NCBI GenBank assembly: GCA_900319615.1
Contig: ONPE01000080.1
Location: 1 to 6,458, forward strand
Origin: an uncultured Eubacteriales bacterium
GTDB lineage: Bacteria > Bacillota > Clostridia > Oscillospirales > Acutalibacteraceae
DNA length: 6,458 nucleotides
Direction of reading: 5' to 3'
Shown here: one piece after another, positions 1 through 5,363 of the stretch
How the letters are laid out: every line of letters starts with the position of its first letter
Position numbering within the stretch: the first letter of the stretch is position 1
Program-made: the position numbers and the translations under genes
Notes under the pieces: generated by a model
What the model saw: the letters and a program-made list of their open reading frames with translations, nothing else
Told to the model about the DNA's origin: nothing
The model's database searches: none

Positions 1-222
1 GAAGACGCGCTCGCACCAGATATACGGCTTCTCATTAAAGAGGCTGTACAGTATCTTTATGCCGAGATGCGACATCCCGATCTCGTAGGTATCGGGAAAG
101 CAGAACGCAAAGCGCACATCCACGTCGCGCTTGTCCTTTATCACGGCGCCCATCTCGCCGCCTACATAGCGTCCGGGCTTCTGCACCTTAAGGAGCAGCT
201 TTTCGATTTTCTTTGGATACAT
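1..222 (-). CDS. TIGR03960-type B12-binding/radical SAM protein, N-terminal part (cut by window edge)
   Basis: Only the first 74 codons lie in the window; the rest runs off the left edge. The visible residues match what I know of the start of the TIGR03960 family (an N-terminal cobalamin-binding-like fold followed by a radical SAM domain; role not established). Signature stretches are VQKPGRYVGGE at residues 13-23, and RFAFCFPDTYEIGMSHLG at about 37-54, followed by an ILY...NEKP...WCERVF segment. The radical SAM CxxxCxxC cluster motif would lie beyond the edge and cannot be checked. The start is well supported: GGGAGGA sits five bases before the ATG (minus strand, about 227-233). In Clostridia this family commonly lies between the spoIVFB-like M50 protease gene and the rng/rplU/rpmA genes, and the upstream neighbour here is indeed an M50 protease. 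Family assignment is confident; function is not known. Confidence 0.85.
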   Translation of the reverse strand, partial: MYPKKIEKLLLKVQKPGRYVGGEMGAVIKDKRDVDVRFAFCFPDTYEIGMSHLGIKILYSLFNEKPYIWCERVF

Positions 223-284
223 ACTATCCTCCCTGTTGTATTCTCGTTGAATATTTGATGGATAATAAAAACAGCAATTTTTCC

Positions 285-402
285 GTAGGGTACGGCGATT
301 CCCGACGTACCGGACGCGCGCATCATTATATATCCATATCTGAACTTAACTCACACAATACAGCCAGTCATTCTGGGGTACGTCGCAAGCGCCGTACCCT
401 AC
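285..402. repeat. Palindromic MITE/REP-like intergenic element
   Basis: GTAGGGTACGGCG at 285-297 is repeated exactly as its reverse complement at 390-402. The similarity continues inward through a CGACGTACC block after a one-base indel, giving imperfect terminal inverted repeats of about 26 bases around a 118-base element. Each arm is also a hairpin by itself: GGTACG/CGTACC pairs at 289-294 with 306-311, and at 377-382 with 393-398. The second hairpin has an extra inner CGC-AA-GCG stem. AAAACAGC occurs directly repeated at 268-275 and 413-420, possibly a target duplication, though 10-11 bases away from the arms. No open frame inside looks coding. The element separates the M50 protease gene from the radical SAM gene. 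A TATAAT on the minus strand (330-325) lies inside it. It could be a non-autonomous mobile repeat, a transcript-processing or attenuating structure, or both; genome-wide copy number is unknown. Confidence 0.7.
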
Positions 403-431
403 CACTCTCTGTAAAACAGCGAAGTGAGTCA

Positions 432-1001
432 TCAGGATTTTATAAACATGAGTACGGTCAGATACATTGATATTGCTAATAAAGAATAATTATATCTGCT
501 GTGAAACAACAGATAAAAGCCGCCGGTCATCAGCGGCAGGATAAATACAAAAGTAGTAACACGCAGGATGTTCCGGCAAACTCTCGCCGAGCATCGCCTT
601 GATAAAAGCAGCTCAAGCAGCCGTCCTCCGTCGAGGCTCATCAGCGGCAGCAGGTTGAACATCCCCAGCGCCAGATGCGGCAGAGCCATCTTCCTGTTTA
701 TCGGCATCAGCACCGACGCGCACAGCAGATTCATGCACACGCCTCCGGACGTCACCGCTATATCCTGCATGAAGGTTTGCGGTTCGTCCGCCTCTATCAG
801 TACGTCGAAAAGACGGATACTGACCGCCCTTACTTTAAGGCGGCACAGCTTCATCACAGCTATATGCCCGAGCTCATGCATCACAGCCGCCAAAAAACAG
901 AAGAATATCCGGTTCTCCCTGTCGAGCAGCAGCACGGCTGTCAACGCCGCGACAGCCTCGTAGCCGATGCTTATGTTCAGCTCACCCGATCTCAGCTTCA
1001 T
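432..1001 (-). CDS. Site-2 protease family (M50) membrane metallopeptidase, SpoIVFB-like
   Basis: A 189-residue, strongly hydrophobic protein with the two hallmarks of M50 intramembrane proteases. The zinc-binding motif HELGH is at residues 42-46 within an early membrane segment, and NLLPLMSLDGGRLLE at about 116-130 supplies the third zinc ligand, Asp124. Further membrane segments are likely near residues 82-100, 143-162 and 168-187. It lacks PDZ and CBS domains, so it corresponds to the minimal SpoIVFB-type core; B. subtilis SpoIVFB is longer (about 290 residues). SpoIVFB cleaves pro-sigma-K in the mother cell during sporulation. Here that role is an inference from the domain type and from the position between a SpoIVFA-like gene and a TIGR03960 gene. 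The start lies 20 bases inside the upstream gene without a good Shine-Dalgarno sequence, which suggests translational coupling. The catalytic residues are intact. Protease family is nearly certain; the exact substrate is open. Confidence 0.9.
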   Translation of the reverse strand: MKLRSGELNISIGYEAVAALTAVLLLDRENRIFFCFLAAVMHELGHIAVMKLCRLKVRAVSIRLFDVLIEADEPQTFMQDIAVTSGGVCMNLLCASVLMPINRKMALPHLALGMFNLLPLMSLDGGRLLELLLSRRCSARVCRNILRVTTFVFILPLMTGGFYLLFHSRYNYSLLAISMYLTVLMFIKS

Positions 1002-1335
1002 CCGCGGTCGCCTTTATCTGCTCCTGCGGGAACAGCCGGCTCAGATCGTATGCGTCGAAGGCTCCCCTCGACACTATCGGCTTTTCGAGCTCCTCGTGAT
1101 AGCTGTCCGAGAATGCATCGTAATACTCGCTGCCCATCGCTTTGAGCAGGAAGAGCACCAGCGCCGCCAGCAGACACAGCACGAGCTGTATGCAGATCAG
1201 CAGCGGTCTGCCCGATCCCGTCTGTACAGGCTCGGCATCCGCTTCATCTTCGGGAGCGTCCTCCCCTATCCGGGTCACGGCGTTCTCGCGCCAGCCCTCT
1301 TCGTATATTATCTCGTTGCGCTTTATATCGCTCAT
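982..1335 (-). CDS. Short single-TM protein, possible SpoIVFA-like partner lacking the LytM domain
   Basis: A 117-residue protein with an acidic, probably disordered cytoplasmic N-terminus (residues 1-43, with a DAPEDEADAE run near 26-35), one strong membrane helix (about 44-64, Leu/Ile/Val/Ala-rich) and a 50-residue outside tail. Just after the helix comes an aromatic/acidic stretch, EYYDAFSDSYHEEL (about 69-82). This resembles my memory of the region that follows the membrane helix in clostridial SpoIVFA-type M23 proteins, but it is short and not diagnostic. SpoIVFA holds SpoIVFB inactive and carries a C-terminal LytM/M23-like domain; no such domain fits here, because the gene ends 20 bases inside the M50 gene. 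A GGGGTGA Shine-Dalgarno sequence precedes the ATG. The M50 neighbour, order and overlap are the main support for the SpoIVFA-like label. It could instead be an unrelated small membrane protein. The gene itself is convincing; its function is tentative. Confidence 0.75.
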   Translation of the reverse strand: MSDIKRNEIIYEEGWRENAVTRIGEDAPEDEADAEPVQTGSGRPLLICIQLVLCLLAALVLFLLKAMGSEYYDAFSDSYHEELEKPIVSRGAFDAYDLSRLFPQEQIKATADEAEIG

Positions 1336-1376
1336 CGGCTCACCCCATACAGCATATGAGGCGATACAGCCGAATA

Positions 1377-2768
1377 TTACATATCGTTCAGCAGGGTTCG
1401 CCTCAGCCTGATGAAGAAGAACACCGCTATGATAAGACAGACCATCTCAGCTATCGGGAAAGAATACCACATCGTCACCATATCTATCTTAGACATGACG
1501 AACGCCAGCGGCAGCAGCACGATGAGCTGACGGCAGATCGACATGACCATGCTGTAGAAGCCCTTGCCCACCGCCTGAAACAGCGTCGAGAACATGATAC
1601 CTATCGCCGCGAGCATGAACGAAAGGCTTATCGCCCTGAGCACCGGCACGCCGACCTCGACGAGCTTAGCGTTAGCCGCAGCGTCTGCGACGTCACCGGA
1701 CTCAAACAGCGACAAGAGCCACTCCGGAGCCAGTCTGAACACCAGCGTACCGACGAGCATTATCAGAGCCGCTATTATAAGCCCCATGTTGAACGCCGAG
1801 TACATCCTCTTGCGGTTCCTCGCGCCGTAGTTGTAGCCGATTATCGGCGACACGCCCTGATTGAGCCCGAACACCGGCATGAAGATAAAGCTCTGCAGCT
1901 TGAAGTAGATACCGAAGGCGTTGATATACGCGGCGGCATACTCTGCTGAGATATCCGCCAGAGAAATGATGAAGTTTATTCCCGACACCATCACCGAGCC
2001 GATGCTCTGCATGACGATAGCCGGCAGACCGACGGTATAGATGTTCTTCAGCGTCATCTTCTGCATCTTAAAGCCCTTGAAGGATATCTTTACGTCGTGC
2101 TTTTTTGTGAACAGGATTATCAGCACGAAGGTCATCGAGCAAAGCTGACCGAAGACGGTCGCTATAGCAGCGCCCATCACACCCATCCGCGGGAAGAAGC
2201 CCACGCCGAAGATCAGCAGCGGATCGAAGATGATGTTGATGACCGCGCCCAAAAGCTGGGTCAGCATCGGGAAGATCATGTTGCCCGTAGCCTGCAGGAT
2301 TTTCTCGCACATAGAGGATACCATCAGACCGATGGACACGCACAGCACTATCGACAGATACTGACCGCCGTATTCTCTTACCGTCTCGTTCTCCGTGAAC
2401 AGTGCGATGAACGGTCTTGAAACCGTCAGCCCGAGTATCAGGAAGAGCAGCCAGTTGCACCCTGCGAGCACCAGACCCGTCGTCGCGGCGTTGTTAGCCT
2501 CGTCAAAGTTCCTCGCTCCCAGTCGTCTCGCTATCAGCGAGTTCACGCCTATAGCCGTACCTATGCCGAAGGCGATCATGACCATCTGCATCGGGAACGC
2601 GAGCGATATCGCCTGCAGCGCGTCGGGATGATACTTTGCGACAAAGATACTGTCCACGACGTTATACAAAGCCTGTATCATCATCGAGAACATCGCCGGC
2701 AGCGACATACCGAGCAGCAGCGGCAGCATCGGCTTTACGCCCATCTTGTTTTCTTTTATCTCACTCAT
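1377..2768 (-). CDS. MATE family efflux transporter
   Basis: A 463-residue polytopic membrane protein of normal length for the multidrug and toxic compound extrusion family (about 440-470), with about twelve membrane helices in two pseudo-symmetric halves. Diagnostic features of the first half are LGMSLPAMFSMM at about 19-30, LYNVVDSIFVAKY at 34-46, an AISLAFP stretch at 53-59 and IGVNSLIARRLGARN at 73-87. The second half has the matching repeat near FGLNQGVSPIIGYNYGARNRKRM, with the typical loop carrying GYNYGARN. Such proteins exchange Na+ or H+ for cationic drugs or metabolites across the cytoplasmic membrane. The overall look is of the MepA/DinF-like bacterial branch, but the subgroup and substrate cannot be read from sequence. 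The ATG has GAAGG about eight bases upstream. The gene sits 42 bases after the VanZ-like gene and 41 bases before the SpoIVFA-like gene, so it is probably co-transcribed with both. No frame break or missing part was seen. Confidence 0.95.
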   Translation of the reverse strand: MSEIKENKMGVKPMLPLLLGMSLPAMFSMMIQALYNVVDSIFVAKYHPDALQAISLAFPMQMVMIAFGIGTAIGVNSLIARRLGARNFDEANNAATTGLVLAGCNWLLFLILGLTVSRPFIALFTENETVREYGGQYLSIVLCVSIGLMVSSMCEKILQATGNMIFPMLTQLLGAVINIIFDPLLIFGVGFFPRMGVMGAAIATVFGQLCSMTFVLIILFTKKHDVKISFKGFKMQKMTLKNIYTVGLPAIVMQSIGSVMVSGINFIISLADISAEYAAAYINAFGIYFKLQSFIFMPVFGLNQGVSPIIGYNYGARNRKRMYSAFNMGLIIAALIMLVGTLVFRLAPEWLLSLFESGDVADAAANAKLVEVGVPVLRAISLSFMLAAIGIMFSTLFQAVGKGFYSMVMSICRQLIVLLPLAFVMSKIDMVTMWYSFPIAEMVCLIIAVFFFIRLRRTLLNDM

Positions 2769-2810
2769 TTACTTACCTTCTTCTGCACTTGCTTTTTTCG
2801 ACACCTTACA

Positions 2811-3299
2811 TCATTTATTCGGTATCGACTTAACTTTTCTTTTTTCTATAACAGAAATAACAGCTATCACTATCAAGGCTCCCAAAAGTATTCCGGAGCC
2901 GTCTATCAGCACATCGAGCGGCTGACAGCTCCGCCCCTCGGAGCCGAGCTGTATCAGCTCGTCGCACACGGCGATCAATACGCCCGACGGCAGCGATATG
3001 CAAAAGGTCATCGTCCTTTTTTGCGTATACAGATACACCGTCGTCGTCAGCAGAACGCCGAGCACCGAGTACTCGGTAAAGTGCGCGAGCTTGCGCACGA
3101 CGCCCTCGCTGAGCGAGAACGTAAAGCCGAACGACCGCAGAAAGCCGTTGAGCAGCTCCGTGACGGGAGTGCTCTGATCGGTAGAGTCATCCGCGTTCAG
3201 CATAGAGTTATAGAATATAGCCGCTATCGCCGCGACGGTCAGCACCGTCATGATCATCCTCGCGGCAGTCAATTTCTTATTCTTCAAAACACACCTCAT
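2811..3299 (-). CDS. VanZ-like family membrane protein
   Basis: A 162-residue protein with the complete VanZ-like pattern: an N-terminal helix ending in FYNS (29-32), VRKLAHFTEY at 68-77, a second helix, DELIQ at 113-117, EGR at 121-123, and DVLIDGSGILLG at 129-140 running into the last helix, followed by a basic tail. VanZ of Enterococcus gives low-level teicoplanin resistance, but most VanZ-like proteins have no proven role, so resistance should not be assumed. It is the first gene of the minus-strand group, with a candidate promoter at 3326-3355. The coordinates give the ATG start. However, the ATG has no Shine-Dalgarno sequence in front of it, whereas an in-frame TTG at 3287 (codon 5) is preceded by GAGGTG at a usual distance, so the true product may be 158 residues. 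Both starts leave all family motifs intact. Confidence 0.9.
   Translation of the reverse strand: MRCVLKNKKLTAARMIMTVLTVAAIAAIFYNSMLNADDSTDQSTPVTELLNGFLRSFGFTFSLSEGVVRKLAHFTEYSVLGVLLTTTVYLYTQKRTMTFCISLPSGVLIAVCDELIQLGSEGRSCQPLDVLIDGSGILLGALIVIAVISVIEKRKVKSIPNK
3292..3297 (-). promoter_or_regulatory. Shine-Dalgarno-like GAGGTG favouring a TTG start for the VanZ-like gene
   Basis: GAGGTG on the minus strand matches part of the AGGAGGTGA consensus and lies four bases before an in-frame TTG at 3287 (six bases counted from its GAGG core). It overlaps the ATG at 3299 that opens the longer frame. The longer start has only AGCCTTAA-like sequence upstream. Confidence 0.45.
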
Positions 3300-3325
3300 T
3301 TAAGGCTACACACAATATACGGGTC

Positions 3326-3355
3326 ATTACAGGTGGGCACAAAAACACACGTCAA
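3326..3355 (-). promoter_or_regulatory. Candidate sigma-A promoter for the minus-strand operon
   Basis: On the minus strand TTGACG (3355-3350) and TGTAAT (3331-3326) are 18 bases apart, which would start transcription near 3319, about 20 bases before the VanZ-like ATG. An overlapping alternative is TTGTGC (3342-3337), 17 bases, then TATATT (3319-3314); it would start near 3307 and suits the TTG start better. Either would drive the VanZ-MATE-SpoIVFA-like-M50 unit. Called by eye from boxes and spacing only. Confidence 0.5.
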
Positions 3356-3408
3356 GGTGATCTCATTTCAAAACCGTTTGATTTGAATGATACAGGTATT
3401 CTCTGCTT

Positions 3409-3448
3409 GCGGGATTGCCGCGGGGCTAAAGCCCCTCGCAATGACCGC
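3409..3448. repeat. REP-like hairpin with ATTGC/GCAAT stem
   Basis: A three-part stem: GCGG (3409-3412) with CCGC (3445-3448), ATTGC (3414-3418) with GCAAT (3438-3442), and GGGGC (3422-3426) with GCCCC (3431-3435) closing a TAAA loop, separated by small internal loops. On the minus strand it reads GTCATTGCGAGGGGC followed by TTTA, a type of sequence I recall from interspersed repeats in bacterial genomes, although I cannot confirm copies here. There is no T-run on either side and it lies between divergent promoters, so a terminator is unlikely. Imperfect direct repeats AATGATACAGGTATT (3386-3400) and AATCATACAGGGTTATT (3485-3501) flank it, which could mark an inserted segment 3401-3484. Confidence 0.6.
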
Positions 3449-3565
3449 TAAAGACAGACGCGCGCATCCTGATGACCGATAAAAATCATACAGGGTTATT
3501 TTAATCAAATATGCATAAGATGTCAAACAGAATCATATAAGTTTTCATGATAAAACAAATAACTG

Positions 3566-3594
3566 TTGAAAAGAGCGTTATTTTCAGTTATAAT
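3566..3594 (+). promoter_or_regulatory. Near-consensus sigma-A promoter for the flavoprotein operon
   Basis: TTGAAA (3566-3571) and a perfect TATAAT (3589-3594) are separated by exactly 17 bases, preceded by A+T-rich sequence. Transcription would start near 3601, giving a leader of about 46 bases before the ATG at 3647. This suggests strong, housekeeping-type expression of the three plus-strand genes unless a regulator acts here. Confidence 0.85.
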
Positions 3595-3609
3595 GCTATG
3601 GAAACCATA

Positions 3610-3628
3610 CGGCGGATGATCGCCGCCG
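3610..3628 (+). promoter_or_regulatory. Short G+C hairpin at the 5' end of the operon leader
   Basis: CGGCGG (3610-3615) pairs with CCGCCG (3623-3628) around a seven-base loop. It lies about ten bases after the predicted transcription start and seven bases before the AAGGAG ribosome-binding site (3635-3640). The position suits an mRNA-stabilising 5' hairpin. It leaves the ribosome-binding site free, so it is not an obvious on/off switch. No riboswitch fold was recognised in the short leader. Confidence 0.5.
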
Positions 3629-3646
3629 AAACGCAAGGAGAATAGT

Positions 3647-4144
3647 ATGCATCATTATCTCATAGTATTTCTGATATCCATGGTTCCGCTGATAGAGCTG
3701 CGCGGAGCCATCCCCTACGCCGTAGCCGCGAACAACCTCGGCGCCGACCTCAACATGGTCATCGTTTACATCATCGCCATAATCGGCAATATGCTCCCCG
3801 TGCCGCTGATCTACTTCTTCGCGAGAAAAGTCCTGATCTGGGGCAAGGATAAAAAGTACATCGGCAAGTTCTTCACCTTCTGCCTTGAAAAGGGCGAGAA
3901 GGGCGGCAGGAAGCTGCAGGAGAAGGCAGGCAGGGGTCTCTTCGTCGCCCTCATGCTCTTCGTCGGCATCCCCCTCCCCGGTACAGGCGCATGGACGGGC
4001 ACGCTCGCCGCGTCGATACTTGACATGGGCTTCAAGAAGAGCGTCATCGCCGTCATGCTCGGCGTTGTTATGGCAGGCGTTATCATGGGTCTCGCCTCGA
4101 TGGGACTCTTCGGCGCTATCGGCGCGATCTTCGCCCCCAAGTGA
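3647..4144 (+). CDS. COG2426 small integral membrane protein (small multi-drug export family)
   Basis: A 165-residue hydrophobic protein with the conserved family blocks: PLIELRGAIPYA at residues 14-25, a GNMLPVPLIYFFARK segment at 47-61, and GIPLPGTGAWTG at 107-118, followed by two glycine-rich helices ending at FAPK. This matches the COG2426/PF06695 family, named small multi-drug export protein; evidence for drug export in this family is thin. The paired ExRGAIP and PGTGAW blocks recall the re-entrant elements of DedA/VTT proteins, which is only an inference. A basic loop (about 60-96, Lys/Arg/Glu-rich) separates the two halves. The start is well supported by AAGGAG six bases upstream and a strong promoter at 3566-3594. 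It is the first gene of the plus-strand operon; the next gene begins one base after its stop. Length is normal for the family. Confidence 0.92.
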   Translation: MHHYLIVFLISMVPLIELRGAIPYAVAANNLGADLNMVIVYIIAIIGNMLPVPLIYFFARKVLIWGKDKKYIGKFFTFCLEKGEKGGRKLQEKAGRGLFVALMLFVGIPLPGTGAWTGTLAASILDMGFKKSVIAVMLGVVMAGVIMGLASMGLFGAIGAIFAPK

Positions 4145-4145
4145 T

Positions 4146-5363
4146 ATGAAGAAGCAAAGCGTATACGCGGCGGTCATCGGCGGCGGCGCGGCAGGCTTGA
4201 TGTGCGCCGTACACGCGGCGAAGCGATATCCCGACAAGCGGATCGCCGTCATCGAGAAAGCCGACCGCGTCGGCAAAAAGCTGCTGGTCACCGGCAACGG
4301 CAGATGCAATCTGAGCAATCTGAACGCCTCCTCCGCAGATTATCACGGAGAGGGCTCGGAGCAGCTCGTTAATATTCTTTTCGAGAAATATCCACCCGAG
4401 GCGGTTTTGAAGAGCTTCAAAGCCCTCGGGCTATTTTCGCGCAGTGATTCCGAGGGCAGGGTCTATCCCCTGTCAAATCAGGCGAGCTCCGTGCTCGATA
4501 TACTCAGGCTCAACATAAAGGAGCTCGGCGTTGAAGAGCTCTGCGGCTTTGATATCCGGGATATCGGGAAAACCTCCTCCGGCTTTGAGATAACGTCGAC
4601 CGACCGCAAGGTCTTCGCACAAAAGCTGGTCGTCGCCACAGGCGGACGAGCCGACCACGCAGGCAGAGAGAGCGGCAGCGCCGACATACTCCGTATGCTC
4701 GGGCTGAGCACCGTCAAGCCAACCCCCTCCCTCTCGCCGGTAAAGGTCAGATGCGAACTTCTCCGCTCGCTCAAGGGCGTCCGCGCCGACGCAATAGTCA
4801 CCCTGATGAAGGGCGGCAAAGCCCTCAAAGCCGAGCGCGGCGAGGTGCAGTTCGCCGAGGATGCGTTGTCGGGCATCTGCGTGTTCAACCTCTCGCGTGA
4901 GGCGAACAAAGGCGGCTGCGAGCTCAGCCTCGATCTGCTGCCCGACTATAATACCGACGACGTTCGAGCCGAGATCACACGCCGCGTCAAAAACCGTCCA
5001 GACTCCCCTGCCGACGAGCTGTTCACCGGCGTCTTCCATAAAAACCTCGGGCTGTTCATCCTCAAATCGAGCGGTATAAAGCCCTCTGCATTATGCTCCG
5101 ATATTTCCGATAAAGAAATAAGCGCACTCTGCAAGAGCGTCAAAGACCGCCGCTTCACCTGCGAAGAGAATCACGACTTCCGCAAGGCTCAGGTCACGGC
5201 AGGCGGCATAAAACTCTCCGAGATCGACCCCAAAACCTTTGAAGCACGCCGTATCAAAGATCTGTATATCGTCGGCGAAGCCCTTGATATCGACGGCGAC
5301 TGCGGCGGCTACAATCTCCAGTTCGCATTTGCGAGCGGTATGTGCGCAGGTGAGTGCCTATGA
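4146..5363 (+). CDS. HI0933/YhiN/BaiN-like FAD-dependent oxidoreductase
   Basis: A complete 405-residue flavoprotein of the HI0933-like family (TIGR00275). The N-terminal dinucleotide-binding fold has GGGAAG at residues 12-17 and the ribose-binding acid Glu37 in VIEK. It is followed by the family signature VGKKLLVTGNGRCNLSN (42-58). A second conserved block, VVATGG, lies near the middle, and the C-terminus carries TAGG (351-354) and GEALDIDGDCGGYN (377-390), where the FAD domain is completed. Databases label relatives BaiN or aminoacetone oxidase family; neither activity can be inferred here and no other bile-acid genes are present. The frame is open further upstream (to 3885), but the ATG at 4146 is chosen because it lies just before the first Rossmann strand and one base after the previous stop. 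It lacks its own good Shine-Dalgarno sequence, pointing to coupling. Its stop overlaps the next start. Confidence 0.95.
   Translation: MKKQSVYAAVIGGGAAGLMCAVHAAKRYPDKRIAVIEKADRVGKKLLVTGNGRCNLSNLNASSADYHGEGSEQLVNILFEKYPPEAVLKSFKALGLFSRSDSEGRVYPLSNQASSVLDILRLNIKELGVEELCGFDIRDIGKTSSGFEITSTDRKVFAQKLVVATGGRADHAGRESGSADILRMLGLSTVKPTPSLSPVKVRCELLRSLKGVRADAIVTLMKGGKALKAERGEVQFAEDALSGICVFNLSREANKGGCELSLDLLPDYNTDDVRAEITRRVKNRPDSPADELFTGVFHKNLGLFILKSSGIKPSALCSDISDKEISALCKSVKDRRFTCEENHDFRKAQVTAGGIKLSEIDPKTFEARRIKDLYIVGEALDIDGDCGGYNLQFAFASGMCAGECL

Larger units (their letters stand above)
3300..3646. other. Divergent intergenic region
   Basis: This stretch holds no plausible gene. From left to right it contains the minus-strand promoter candidates (3314-3355), a repeat-like segment with a long hairpin (3401-3484), an A+T-rich stretch (about 3481-3595) that may act as an UP-element, a strong plus-strand promoter (3566-3594) and a leader hairpin (3610-3628). 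Because both flanking groups are transcribed away from it, no transcription terminator is expected here. Confidence 0.85.

Noticed and set aside
285..402. CRISPR array or riboswitch
   Set aside because: There are only two inverted, not direct, repeat arms without regular spacers, and no known riboswitch core was recognised.
1356..1949. Plus-strand open frame of 197 codons opposite the end of the MATE gene
   Set aside because: The Arg/His/Tyr/Glu-rich composition without domains is an antisense artefact of the MATE coding sequence.
2628..3386. Plus-strand open frame of 252 codons opposite the VanZ-like gene
   Set aside because: The product is rich in His, Arg, Gln and Tyr, typical of an antisense shadow, and it runs through the MATE start, the VanZ-like gene and its promoter.
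3409..3448. Rho-independent terminator
   Set aside because: No T-run follows the hairpin on either strand, and the genes on both sides are transcribed away from it.
1377..4144. Antibiotic-resistance island (VanZ-like, MATE and small multi-drug export proteins together)
   Set aside because: The family names overstate function; there is no mobile element gene, no vanHAX-type gene and no evident compositional change, and the genes are divided between two divergent operons.
3885..4145. In-frame upstream extension of the YhiN-like flavoprotein
   Set aside because: It overlaps the COG2426 gene in another frame and reads as low-complexity Ser/Ala/Arg-rich sequence; the Rossmann fold starts right after the ATG at 4146.
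3596..4318. Minus-strand open frame of 240 codons opposite the COG2426 gene
   Set aside because: It is antisense to a gene with clear family motifs; its residues have no recognisable fold, and it reaches across a gene boundary, as a shadow of G+C-rich codons would.
4146..5363. Bile-acid 7-dehydroxylation gene baiN
   Set aside because: The family is broad and the BaiN label comes from homology; no other bai genes are in the window, so the specific role is not supported.
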